Position numbers and translations under genes: made by a program. This document shows, one piece after another, positions 19,165 to 27,250 of a stretch of 64,000 nucleotides of DNA. This stretch comes from CAITSH01 sp945892985 (lineage in GTDB: Bacteria > Pseudomonadota > Gammaproteobacteria > Burkholderiales > SG8-39), in contig CAMDDU010000001.1 in NCBI GenBank assembly GCA_945892985.1, positions 124,001 through 188,000 on the forward strand, given 5' to 3'. How positions within the stretch are numbered: position 1 is the stretch's first letter; every line of letters starts with the position of its first letter. The notes beneath the pieces are model-generated. The model searched no databases. It was not told where the DNA came from and was given only the letters and a program-made list of their open reading frames with translations.

Positions 19165-20130
19165 ATGCGTCGTTTTCTCGCCCCCCTTCTTGCAGTCGTA
19201 CTTTGCGCCTGCAGCGTGCAACCACCGATCCCGCCCGGCGGCTGGAATTTTGCCGTCATCGGCGACACGCCCTACGATGCGCGCGAAGAGGCTTTGCTGC
19301 GCCCGATGATCCAGGCGATGAACGGCGAGGACTTGGCATTTGTCGTCCACGTCGGCGATATCATTATCGGCAATGGCCGCTGCACCGATGCTATTTTCGA
19401 ACAACGTAAAGCCTTGTTCCAGGGCTTCACCCATCCATTCATTCTCGTGCCCGGAGACAACGATTGGACAGACTGCCACCGCGGCGGCATGGACCCGATG
19501 GAACGACTGGGCCGTTTCCGCCAGTTATTTTCCACAGGAGACGCAGGACTGGGCCGACATGGCGCAAAACTCGAGCGCCAATCCGAATCGGATAGCCGTT
19601 ATAGCGAATACGCCGAAAACGTGCGTTGGAAAATAAAAAACGTGATGTTCGTAGGGCTGAACGTTCCTGGCAGCAACAACAACCTTGGGCGCAACGCGCA
19701 AATGGACGCCGAGCACAGGCGGCGCATGGATGCCAACTTCGAGTGGCTTGACCAGGCCGTAAAAAAAGCCGAACGGCAGGACGTTGCCGCGCTGGTTGTG
19801 CTGATTCAGGCCAATCCCGATTTTGAGGGCACTTGGAAACGCCCGCCGGGCGTGCCCGACGGATTTGAATCGCTGCGCAAGGTACTCGCCACCCACGCGC
19901 TTTGGCTGAAAAAGCCGCTGCTGTTCATCCACGGCGACACGCACAGTTTCCAGGTCGACCGGCCGATGAAGAACCCGGCAGACGCAAGCTCAATAAAAAA
20001 TATGCTGCGACTGGAAGTGGACGGCTCACCGCGGGTCGGCTGGGCACGTATCAATGTCAATACCGACACGCCCGGGCTGTTTACCATCCGCCGCGAGCAG
20101 GCGCCGCAGCCGCCGCAGAAAATGGAATAG
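19165..20130 (+). CDS. Metallophosphoesterase-like lipoprotein
   Basis: About 321 residues with a lipoprotein signal (lipobox LCAC, Cys at about residue 15), so probably exported and lipid-anchored. Calcineurin-like metal-binding motifs are in order: IGDTPY, HVGDII, GDNDW and, near the C-terminus, IHGDTHSF. The order D...GD...GDN(D)...GH/GDTH fits the metallophosphoesterase fold, with GDTH replacing the more common GHxH. Substrate unknown. A degraded YqgE-like sequence follows directly. Confidence 0.8.
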   Translation: MRRFLAPLLAVVLCACSVQPPIPPGGWNFAVIGDTPYDAREEALLRPMIQAMNGEDLAFVVHVGDIIIGNGRCTDAIFEQRKALFQGFTHPFILVPGDNDWTDCHRGGMDPMERLGRFRQLFSTGDAGLGRHGAKLERQSESDSRYSEYAENVRWKIKNVMFVGLNVPGSNNNLGRNAQMDAEHRRRMDANFEWLDQAVKKAERQDVAALVVLIQANPDFEGTWKRPPGVPDGFESLRKVLATHALWLKKPLLFIHGDTHSFQVDRPMKNPADASSIKNMLRLEVDGSPRVGWARINVNTDTPGLFTIRREQAPQPPQKME

Positions 20131-20460
20131 CCGGCGCCACGGCGCAGCTAAAAGGCGAAAACCTCGCTCTGCATCCTGAAGCGGTCGAGGCATTGATGGC
20201 CAAGCCGCCGACAAAAATCCGCTTCTACATTGATTACTCGGGCTGGCAGCCGGGACAGTTGCGCAGCGAAGCAATCTCATCGACGGGCGATTGCCTGCGC
20301 GGCGGCGACGAGATTGTCTGCGCGGCGACGAGATTGCTTCGTCGCTGCGCGCCTCGCAATGACAGGAGTGATGGCCGGAAACGCCCTACTGGCGGGAACT
20401 GATAGACCGCATGCGCGGCGTCACCGCGTTGGCGGCGGTGGAACAGGTCGCAGCCCTTCG
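20131..20460 (+). pseudogene. Remnant of a YqgE/AlgH (DUF179)-like gene, interrupted by a repeat
   Basis: Directly after the phosphoesterase stop, about 130 bases read as protein resembling the C-terminal half of YqgE/AlgH proteins: GENLALHPEAVEALM, then KIRFYIDYSGWQPGQL, where the family has a GY(S/A)GW..GQLE motif. The frame then enters a palindromic repeat (20261-20364). Beyond it, in another frame, PETPYWRELIDRMRG resembles the region that follows in that family and ends at a stop near 20460. The N-terminal two thirds and any start codon are missing. The second part overlaps a short sequence found elsewhere in the window, so its coding origin is less certain. Confidence 0.45.
20261..20364. 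repeat. Dispersed palindromic (REP/MITE-like) element, copy 1
   Basis: Contains GCGCAGCGAAGCAATCTC on the left and, inverted on the right, GAGATTGCTTCGTCGCTGCG followed by CTCGCAATGACA. The left terminal TGTCATTGCGAG is lost or replaced by the end of the YqgE-like remnant, and an internal GCGACGAGATTG segment is duplicated. It clearly belongs with the copy at 20478. Confidence 0.8.
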
Positions 20461-20477
20461 CTGAAAATCCACTACCT

Positions 20478-20572
20478 TGTCATTGCGAGCGCAGCGAAGC
20501 AATCTCGTCGACGGGCGATTGTCTGCGCCGCGGCGACGAGATTGCTTCGTCGCTTCGCGCCTCGCAATGACA
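20478..20572. repeat. Dispersed palindromic (REP/MITE-like) element, copy 2
   Basis: Best-preserved copy, 95 bases, bounded by perfect 12-base terminal inverted repeats TGTCATTGCGAG and CTCGCAATGACA, with further self-complementarity inside (AGCGAAGCAATCTCGTCG against CGACGAGATTGCTTCG). It could fold into one long hairpin. No reading frame; probably a non-autonomous element. Confidence 0.85.
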
Positions 20573-20663
20573 GGAGAGGTGGCCGGAAACGCCCTATTGG
20601 CGAGGGTTTTCAGCCGACTGGAAAGCCTTATCCGACGGGCCTTTCCAGCCGGTTTTCCAAGGC

Positions 20664-23282
20664 TCAGTGCTCCTTTTCCTGCGTAGCGGCGGCTGCGACC
20701 TGCGCGGACTTTGCAAAAATCATCGCGCTTTTTTTCCAGTCAACCTTGATCAAATCCTTCGGGCCAAAGCGACCCTCGAGAATTTCCCGCGACAGCGGAT
20801 TCTCCAGTTGCTGCTGGATTGCGCGCTTCAACGGCCGCGCCCCATAAACCGGGTCGAAACCGGCACGTGCCAGTTCGGCCAGCGCGGCATCCGTAACCTC
20901 GAGTTCGATCTCCAGCTTGGCCAGACGCCGCTCAAGCAGGCGCAACTGTATCTTGGCGATACCCTGGATATGCTTCTCATCCAACGCATGGAACACCACG
21001 ATCTCGTCGATGCGGTTGACGAACTCCGGGCGGAAATGCGATTTCACCTCACCCATGACGGCGAGCTTGATCACGCCCGGATCGCTGCCTGACATGCTCT
21101 GTATCATCTGCGACCCCAGATTGGAGGTCATTACGATAACGGTGTTCTTAAAATCTACAGTGCGCCCCTGGCCATCGGTCATCCGACCATCGTCCAGCAC
21201 CTGCAGCAACACGCCAAACACATCCGGATGCGCCTTCTCAACTTCATCGAGCAGGATCACAGAATAGGGTTTCCGGCGTACCGCTTCGGTCAGGTATCCG
21301 CCCTCGTCATAGCCCACATAGCCCGGCGGCGCGCCGATCAAGCGCGCAACCGAATGCTTTTCCATAAACTCGGACATGTCGATGCGAATGAGGTGATCTT
21401 CCGAGTCGAACAAAAAACTGGCGAGCGCCTTGCACAACTCGGTCTTGCCCACACCTGTGGGTCCGAGAAAAAGAAACGAACCGTAGGGCTTGTCCGGATC
21501 GGACAGACCGGCGCGCGAGCGGCGTATCGCGTCAGAGACAAGCCGCACGGCCTCGTTCTGGCCGACCACGCGATCGTGCAGCTTGGCCTCCATGCTCAAC
21601 AACTTGTCGCGCTCGCCCTGCATCATCTTTGCAACAGGAATACCGGTGGCGCGCGAAACCACCTCGGCGATCTCCTCCGCACCGACCTGCGTGCGCAGCA
21701 ACCGCGGCTTCTCGCCTTCGGCCGGGCCTTTCTCGGCCTTCTTCAATTGCGCCTCGAGTTGCGGCATTTTGCCGTATTGCAACTCCGACACCCGCTGCCA
21801 GTCGCCCTTGCGCGTGGCCGCCTCCATCTCGAGCTTGACCTTTTCAAGGTCCTCTTTGATGTGCTGCGAACCCTGCACGCTGGCCTTCTCGGCCTTCCAT
21901 ATCTCTTCAAGGTCTGAATATTCACGATCGAGTTTTTTTATCTCGTCTTCAATCAAGCCAAGCCTGCGCTGCGAACCGTCGTCCTTCTCGCGCTTCATCG
22001 CCTCGCGCTCAATCTTGAGCTGTATAAGCCGGCGGTCGAGTTTATCCATGACCTCGGGCTTGGAGTCGATTTCCATTTTGATGCGCGCCGCCGCCTCGTC
22101 TATGAGGTCGATAGCCTTGTCCGGCAGGAAACGATCGGTGATATAGCGGTGCGACAATTCCGCTGCAGCGACGATGGCCGGGTCGGTGATATCGACACCA
22201 TGGTGAACCTCGTATTTTTCCTGCAGGCCGCGCAGGATGGCGATGGTCGACTCAACCGACGGCTCCTGCACCATAACCTTCTGGAAACGCCGTTCGAGTG
22301 CGGCGTCTTTTTCGACATATTTTCGATACTCATCCAGCGTGGTCGCGCCGACGCAATGCAACTCGCCGCGCGCAAGCGCCGGCTTGAGCATGTTGCCCGC
22401 ATCCATGGCACCCTCGGCCTTGCCGGCGCCAACCATGGTGTGCAATTCGTCAATGAACACGATGATACGGCCCTCATCAAGGGAGATTTCCTTGAGCACT
22501 GACTTGAGCCGCTCCTCGAATTCACCGCGATATTTTGCCCCGGCAAGCAAGGAGGCCATGTCCAGCGACAACACGCGCTTGCCCTTGAGCGTCTCGGGAA
22601 CCTCATCGTTGATGATGCGCTGGGCAAGGCCCTCGACGATGGCGGTCTTGCCCACTCCTGGTTCGCCGATCAACACTGGATTGTTCTTGGAGCGGCGCTG
22701 CAATATCTGTATCACACGCCGTATTTCATCGTCGCGCCCGATGACCGGGTCAAGCTTGCCCTTGCGCGCAAGTTCGGTCAGGTCGACACAGTATTTTTTT
22801 AGCGCTTCGCGCTGGCCCTCGGCTTCCGGACTCGCCACCGACTCGCCGCCTCGCACCGCCTTGACCGCTTCCTCAATCGCTTTTTTGCTGCCTCCGGCTT
22901 CCTTGAGTAGTCGCCCAGCCTCCCCTTTGTCCGACGCGAGCGTGAGCAAAAACAACTCCGAAGAGATGTACTGGTCACCAAGCTTTTGCGCCTCTTTGTC
23001 AGTGAGATTGAACAGGTTGTTCAATTCACGCGATATCTGCACCTCCCCGCCTGCGCCCTCGACTTTAGGCAAACCTGAGATGGCCTGTTTGAGCGATTCA
23101 CGCAGACGCGCAAGGTTCACCCCGGCGCGAGCCGCAAGCGATGCGGTGCCGCCGTCTTCCTGCGCAAGCAGCGCCGAGAGCAGGTGTATGGGCTCAATGT
23201 AAGGGTTGTCGTTACCAAGGGCGAGACTTTGCCCATCAGCCAAAGCCTGTTGGAATTTGGTCGTTAATTTGTCAAGGCGCAT
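20664..23282 (-). CDS. clpB: ATP-dependent disaggregase ClpB
   Basis: Hsp104-type chaperone that dissolves protein aggregates with DnaK. 872 residues from the ATG at 23282, where the conserved MRLDKLTTKFQQAL begins; the longer open frame lacks homology and contains the heat-shock promoter. N-domain, first AAA module (Walker A GEPGVGKT, Walker B FIDELHTM), the coiled-coil M-domain (about residues 410-530), second AAA module (GPTGVGKT, LLDEVEKAHPD) and C-terminal domain are all present. Transcribed alone from a sigma-32-type promoter. Confidence 0.97.
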   Translation of the reverse strand: MRLDKLTTKFQQALADGQSLALGNDNPYIEPIHLLSALLAQEDGGTASLAARAGVNLARLRESLKQAISGLPKVEGAGGEVQISRELNNLFNLTDKEAQKLGDQYISSELFLLTLASDKGEAGRLLKEAGGSKKAIEEAVKAVRGGESVASPEAEGQREALKKYCVDLTELARKGKLDPVIGRDDEIRRVIQILQRRSKNNPVLIGEPGVGKTAIVEGLAQRIINDEVPETLKGKRVLSLDMASLLAGAKYRGEFEERLKSVLKEISLDEGRIIVFIDELHTMVGAGKAEGAMDAGNMLKPALARGELHCVGATTLDEYRKYVEKDAALERRFQKVMVQEPSVESTIAILRGLQEKYEVHHGVDITDPAIVAAAELSHRYITDRFLPDKAIDLIDEAAARIKMEIDSKPEVMDKLDRRLIQLKIEREAMKREKDDGSQRRLGLIEDEIKKLDREYSDLEEIWKAEKASVQGSQHIKEDLEKVKLEMEAATRKGDWQRVSELQYGKMPQLEAQLKKAEKGPAEGEKPRLLRTQVGAEEIAEVVSRATGIPVAKMMQGERDKLLSMEAKLHDRVVGQNEAVRLVSDAIRRSRAGLSDPDKPYGSFLFLGPTGVGKTELCKALASFLFDSEDHLIRIDMSEFMEKHSVARLIGAPPGYVGYDEGGYLTEAVRRKPYSVILLDEVEKAHPDVFGVLLQVLDDGRMTDGQGRTVDFKNTVIVMTSNLGSQMIQSMSGSDPGVIKLAVMGEVKSHFRPEFVNRIDEIVVFHALDEKHIQGIAKIQLRLLERRLAKLEIELEVTDAALAELARAGFDPVYGARPLKRAIQQQLENPLSREILEGRFGPKDLIKVDWKKSAMIFAKSAQVAAAATQEKEH

Positions 23283-23315
23283 ACCTGGCTCCGCAGTTGA
23301 TATCGGTATATCCAC

Positions 23316-23342
23316 AATGGGGCCAAGGGATTGTTTTTCAAG
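23316..23342 (-). promoter_or_regulatory. Sigma-32 (RpoH) heat-shock promoter of clpB
   Basis: On the minus strand CTTGAAA is followed by a 13-base spacer and CCCCATT, matching the known RpoH consensus (CTTGAAA, 11-16 bases, CCCCATNT) almost exactly. The -10 element ends 34 bases upstream of the clpB start. This explains heat induction of clpB. Confidence 0.88.
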
Positions 23343-23417
23343 GGTAGCGTCGCTAAAATTCACCGTAATGGCTTGTTTGGCTTAGACTCAGCCTGCTGCG
23401 GCACTTATGACATCGAC

Positions 23418-24710
23418 ATGAAATTCGAGCTTGAAGAGCACATCGGGAAGTACCAGGTAATCGAGGAAATCGGCAAGGGTTCGACCAGCCGCGTTTACCT
23501 CGGCCGCGATCCCTTCACAGGCCGCGAAGTCGCCATCAAGGTTTTCCTGTTCGACGACAATCTTTCCGAGCAGACGGCGCGGATGCTGAAAAAGGGCTTT
23601 CTTGCAGAGGCCGGCCTGGCGGGCAAACTGCAGCACCCGCATATCGTCGAAATTCTCGACGCCGCCAGCGACAGCGAGCGCAGCTACCTCGTCATGGACT
23701 ATGTGCCCGGGACGACGCTCGAAGCCTACTGCGATGTCACCACCCTGCTGCCACTGCACAAAGTGGTCGAGATTATATTCAAGATCATCCGCGCACTGGA
23801 CTACGCCTTCCAGCACGGCGTAATCCACCGCGACATCAAGCCGGGCAATATTCTGCTGTCGGCCGGCGGCGACATCAAGGTCAGTGACTTCGGCTCATCT
23901 TTCCAGCGTGTTCACGGGCATGAGACGACACAATTGTCCGGCATCGGCTCACCGGCCTATATGTCGCCAGAGCAGATCCGCCTCGAGGAGGTCAGCCACC
24001 AGACCGACATTTACTCGCTCGGCGTGCTGATGTACAAGCTGCTGACCGGTCGCCTGCCCTACACCGCGTCCAACCAGGTCAGCCTCACCTACGAAATCCT
24101 CAACGTGCCGCCGCAGCGACCCTCGACCTTCAGACCGGACCTACCGCCGCTGCTCGACGAAATCGTACTCAAGGCCATGGAAAAGGACGCCTCACGACGC
24201 TATACGACCTGGATTGATTTCGGTAAAGACCTGGCCCGCGCCTTCAATTCACTGCGCATGGCCGGAGAACAGGCCACCGACTCGGAAAAATTCACCGAAC
24301 TGCGTCGATTGCCATTTTTTTCCGACTTTGACGACGTCGCGCTTTGGGAGGTTTTGCGCATTGGCGCATGGCGTTCCATGCCCCCCGACGAGTTCATCAT
24401 CCGCGAAGGCGAACAGGGCGACAGCCTTTTCATGCTGGTATATGGCGAAGTTGCTGTCACCCTCACGGGCAAGTCGCTTAGCGTGATCAAGCGCGGCGGC
24501 TGCTTTGGCGAGATGCTTTACTTCAGTGAAAATGCCGCAAGCCGCAGCACGACGGTCACGACGCTCACCGATGTGACTGTCATCGAGATAAAAGCCAAGG
24601 CCTTGAATGCGGCGACGGAAGCCACCCAGGTTGGTTTCAACAAGGCGTTCATGCGCGTGCTTATTGAACGCCTTACCCAGGCCAACGTGCGGCTCGCCGA
24701 CCACGCCTAA
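23418..24710 (+). CDS. Ser/Thr protein kinase with C-terminal cyclic-nucleotide-binding domain
   Basis: A 430-residue cytoplasmic protein. Residues about 10-275 form a Hanks-type kinase: glycine loop IGKGSTSRVY, Lys41 in VAIKVF, catalytic HRDIKPGN near residue 137, DFGSS near 156, and GSPAYMSPEQ in the activation segment, so it looks active. Residues about 300-420 form a cNMP-binding (CRP-like) beta-roll with GEQGDSLFMLVYGEV and a phosphate cassette FGEMLYF...SRSTTV that keeps the Arg. No membrane helix or PASTA domain. ATG 23418 was chosen as the start of conserved sequence. It is divergent from clpB, about 135 bases apart. Targets and ligand are unknown. Confidence 0.88.
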   Translation: MKFELEEHIGKYQVIEEIGKGSTSRVYLGRDPFTGREVAIKVFLFDDNLSEQTARMLKKGFLAEAGLAGKLQHPHIVEILDAASDSERSYLVMDYVPGTTLEAYCDVTTLLPLHKVVEIIFKIIRALDYAFQHGVIHRDIKPGNILLSAGGDIKVSDFGSSFQRVHGHETTQLSGIGSPAYMSPEQIRLEEVSHQTDIYSLGVLMYKLLTGRLPYTASNQVSLTYEILNVPPQRPSTFRPDLPPLLDEIVLKAMEKDASRRYTTWIDFGKDLARAFNSLRMAGEQATDSEKFTELRRLPFFSDFDDVALWEVLRIGAWRSMPPDEFIIREGEQGDSLFMLVYGEVAVTLTGKSLSVIKRGGCFGEMLYFSENAASRSTTVTTLTDVTVIEIKAKALNAATEATQVGFNKAFMRVLIERLTQANVRLADHA

Positions 24711-24779
24711 GCCGATTCGCCGGCGCCCACCCGTCTGCCCCTCAACCGAGCCGACACCTTCATTGCGCAACCGCCCGCT

Positions 24780-25141
24780 GGCTGGGCCTGATCAGAATCC
24801 CACAGCAATGCGCGCCCGCCGGGCATCGCCTCGATGACCGGGTCGGTCGCTCGGCGGCATAGGCAAACCACAAGGTCGTCTCAGCACGCGCCTTGTCCCA
24901 GATCACAAGCTGTTCGACATCGGCAAGAAGCTTATATGCCTGCTTGAGCACGCGCTGGACTGCGCACGTGAATGTCATCCCGGGCAGGGGAACAGGTGAA
25001 CAAGGCAAGCCCCAACTCTTCTTCCAGCGCCGGCATCTGCGCCGACAAAGCAGGCTGGCTGAGATGCAGCTTTTCAGAGGCCTTGGTCAAATGCCCCAAT
25101 TCCACCACCGTCTCAAATGCCTTGAGGGCGTAAATTTCCAT
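24780..25141 (-). pseudogene. LysR-family regulator remnant with frameshift and internal deletion
   Basis: Reading from 25141, the first 50 codons are a good LysR helix-turn-helix (FETVVELGHLTKASEKLHLS, then QPALSAQMPALEEELG). Near 24995 the frame shifts, and LysR sequence continues in another frame (PGMTFTCAVQRVLKQAYKLL). This then jumps to VIWDKARAETTLWFAYAAER and, in a third frame, DPVIEAM, which look like the very end of a LysR effector domain. Most of the effector domain is therefore deleted and at least two frame changes are present. Too much is missing for function. Confidence 0.75.
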
Positions 25142-25340
25142 GGGCTGGGCATTAAATCTTCAGTCTTTCGGCCAGGATTACACCCAATATACCGCATTGC
25201 AACATAGACTTAGCAGGGTCATTTGCGGCGCCGATATCCCCTATCCAAATATCTGATTGGAATTAGTCTAAAAGAACACTTATCTTGTGTATGTGCAGTG
25301 CACCATTTGTTTTTAATCAGTAGTATAAAAGGAGTATGCC
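25142..25340. promoter_or_regulatory. Intergenic region between LysR remnant and a small gene
   Basis: About 200 relatively AT-rich bases between divergent genes. A possible plus-strand promoter is TTGGAA (25257-25262), an 18-base spacer, and TATCTT (25281-25286), about 55 bases upstream of the 79-residue gene. Support is limited to this partial consensus match. Confidence 0.3.
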
Positions 25341-25580
25341 ATGAAGCTCGCATTCCCACATTACGAAGGCGATAGCATTCTTCGCCCATTTATATCACCC
25401 GTTTTAGCCCCCGCGATCAAGCGCGTAAAAGCAGCCGAATTGCTGCCAAGCAACATTCCCGCGATCAATCAAGATCCTGTCGCCTTCAGCAGCCTCGATC
25501 TGGATTCGCAAGTTCGCAGCTTGCGCCGCGAGTATCTGCGCGAATGGATAAAAGGCATTTTCGACCGTAAGAGCAACTAA
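25341..25580 (+). CDS. Small hypothetical protein (79 aa)
   Basis: Unrecognised 79-residue protein. A strong ribosome site (AAGGAG, then seven bases, then ATG) and ordinary codon use support a real gene. No signal peptide or membrane helix. The C-terminal third is basic and probably helical (QVRSLRREYLREWIKGIF), the N-terminal part Pro-rich. It lies between the LysR remnant, which might once have regulated it, and another small gene on the same strand about 120 bases downstream. Confidence 0.65.
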   Translation: MKLAFPHYEGDSILRPFISPVLAPAIKRVKAAELLPSNIPAINQDPVAFSSLDLDSQVRSLRREYLREWIKGIFDRKSN

Positions 25581-25699
25581 GCAAGCTACAGCGTACGCAG
25601 CGATCGTGGGGCGGTCGACTTTCGCCTCCTCAACGTCAATCTCACGTTCGTCCGCGCCTGTCGCGCCAGGGATTGATCCAAATAAAGGAGGAAACGCAG

Positions 25700-25918
25700 A
25701 TGAGTACGCTAGAAATCAGCAAACCACTCAAGCTCGACGCGGAACTAGCCGTTGCTGTTTCGGGCATGCTGGCCGCCTTTACCGCCCGCTTGGCCACATG
25801 GCGGCTGAACGTCGAGCAGCGTGATCTGGAAGCGTATCTGGGCGCAGCGCAGAACATGGCTGACCTTGATCGCAGGCTGCGTCACGCCCAGGACACGATG
25901 CACCAGACTTGGCTCTGA
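25700..25918 (+). CDS. Small DUF3563-like protein (72 aa)
   Basis: A 72-residue protein behind a strong ribosome site (AAAGGAGGAAACGCAG before ATG). The C-terminal part, EAYLGAAQNMADLDRRLRHAQD, resembles the short motif of DUF3563 proteins (a YL...A.D..DLE.R.R pattern), which are small proteobacterial proteins of unknown function. The N-terminal half is longer and different from that family. Could also be an unrelated small helical protein. Confidence 0.6.
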   Translation: MSTLEISKPLKLDAELAVAVSGMLAAFTARLATWRLNVEQRDLEAYLGAAQNMADLDRRLRHAQDTMHQTWL

Positions 25919-26147
25919 AGCGTGCCAGCAGAACTGGGTTTGCGTTTGCCTGCCTTCGATCTCGACCAGGCCCAAATCCGAGTAGGCTGGTTTGGCAGAC
26001 GACGGGCCCGCTAAAGTTTCCCCTGAGTTTTCCCCTGAGTAGCGGTGCGCGACCTCCTCCCGCTATCCGGTACTGGCGTCCATCACGGCGGACGCCGCGC
26101 AAGCAGCAATCCTGGTTGCGTCAGGGACCGGTTTATCGGCTTCCGGG

Positions 26148-26531
26148 CTAATGCAGCACCGAGCGCACCGTCCACAAACCCAGCAGGGTGAGAAGGATGG
26201 AGCCCGCAAGATGGCCGGCGACATGGAGCAACGCCACCTCGTAGCGTCCGGCCTGTAGCAGTGAGAGCGACTCTGCAGAAAACGTCGAAAAGGTCGTCAA
26301 CCCACCCAAAAATCCGGTGATTACGAACAAGCGCAGCTCGGGGGACATGGCCCCCGTCTGGGCGATCCATCCCATCGACACACCGATTAGGTAGCCACCG
26401 ACAAGATTGGCGAGCAGTGTTCCGAGTGGAAACAAGGGCAGAACATGATTGAGGGCCAGACCAAGGGCCCAGCGCAACCAGGCACCCAGCGCGGCACCCA
26501 CACCTACTGCCGCAAAGCCAGCAGCCGACAT
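26148..26531 (-). CDS. crcB: Fluoride exporter CrcB (Fluc)
   Basis: Small four-helix fluoride channel, 127 residues, acting as a dual-topology dimer. ATG 26531 begins the conserved sequence; the longer open frame upstream shadows moaE. Family motifs are visible: GAALGAWLRW, PLGTLLANLVGGYLIG and GFLGGLTTFSTFS with the conserved Phe residues. It starts two bases after the moaE stop and ends the Mo-cofactor unit, an unusual place for crcB. No fluoride riboswitch was seen next to it. Confidence 0.9.
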   Translation of the reverse strand: MSAAGFAAVGVGAALGAWLRWALGLALNHVLPLFPLGTLLANLVGGYLIGVSMGWIAQTGAMSPELRLFVITGFLGGLTTFSTFSAESLSLLQAGRYEVALLHVAGHLAGSILLTLLGLWTVRSVLH

Positions 26532-26532
26532 T

Positions 26533-26991
26533 TCAGCTCCCGGCTTTCCAGCGCGCGGTCGCATCCTCATCCGACGCCCGAGCCTCGACCCAGCGCCCCC
26601 CCTTGTCCGTCTGTTCTTTTTTCCAGAATGGCGCCTCGGTCTTGAGGTAATCCATGATGAACTCACAGGCGGCAAACGCCTCGCCGCGATGCGCGGAACT
26701 GACGACCACGAGCACAATCTGGTCAGTGGGCCTGAGTGCGCCGATGCGATGAACCACCAGCGCGTCAAGAATATCCCAGCGCTCTCGCGCCCTGACCACA
26801 ATCGCCTCAAGCGCCTTTTCGGTCATGCCCGGGTAATGCTCCAGGGTCATCACGGCAACATCGTCACCCTCGTTGATGTCGCGTACCAGACCGATGAAGC
26901 TCGCGATCGCGCCGATCTTTGGATTGCCCCGGCGCAGCGCCAGAATCTCGGCACCAACGTCAAAATCCGCAAGTTGCACACGCACGCTCAT
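26533..26991 (-). CDS. moaE: Molybdopterin synthase catalytic subunit MoaE
   Basis: Large subunit of MPT synthase, which inserts two sulfurs into precursor Z using thiocarboxylated MoaD. 152 residues, normal length. Conserved elements: GAIASFIGLVRD, LEHYPGMTEKAL, HRIGALRPTD, SSAHRGEAF, and the catalytic-lysine segment LKTEAPFWKKE. One base separates it from the moaD stop. Confidence 0.95.
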   Translation of the reverse strand: MSVRVQLADFDVGAEILALRRGNPKIGAIASFIGLVRDINEGDDVAVMTLEHYPGMTEKALEAIVVRARERWDILDALVVHRIGALRPTDQIVLVVVSSAHRGEAFAACEFIMDYLKTEAPFWKKEQTDKGGRWVEARASDEDATARWKAGS

Positions 26992-26992
26992 A

Positions 26993-27250
26993 TCAGCCCC
27001 CGGTCACCGGGGGGAAAAAAGCCACCTCATCGCCGGCCTTGACGCATGTTTCCGCCTTGGCCATGTCCTGGTTCACGGCGACACGCAGCGCACGTTTTTC
27101 ACCCAGCGCCATTTGCCACGCTTCACCGCGTGTCATCAGGTGGGCGCGCAAGGCAGCAACGGTCGCAACGCCGCCCGGAAGCTCGCATTCCTCGGTACCG
27201 ACACCAAGTTGCTCGCGCAGGCTGGCAAAAAAAAGGATTTTTACGCTCAC
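26993..27250 (-). CDS. moaD: Molybdopterin synthase sulfur carrier subunit MoaD
   Basis: Ubiquitin-like sulfur carrier, 85 residues, ending in the required Gly-Gly (PPVTGG) that is thiocarboxylated. The start is a GTG at 27250 that overlaps the moeA stop (GTGA); KILFFASLREQLG is the typical first strand. The open frame extends further upstream but there shadows moeA. Confidence 0.93.
   Translation of the reverse strand: MSVKILFFASLREQLGVGTEECELPGGVATVAALRAHLMTRGEAWQMALGEKRALRVAVNQDMAKAETCVKAGDEVAFFPPVTGG

Noticed and set aside
20261..20572. CRISPR array
   Set aside because: Only two long imperfect palindromes with unequal spacing; no regular short direct repeats and no cas genes nearby.
20618..20648. 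Hairpin CTGGAAAGCC/GGCCTTTCCAG after clpB as a terminator
   Set aside because: Stem is imperfect and no T-run follows on either strand; part of it belongs to a dispersed repeat.
22237..23202. Plus-strand open frame of about 321 codons opposite clpB
   Set aside because: Shadow of clpB, extremely Ser/Arg-rich, no start signal.
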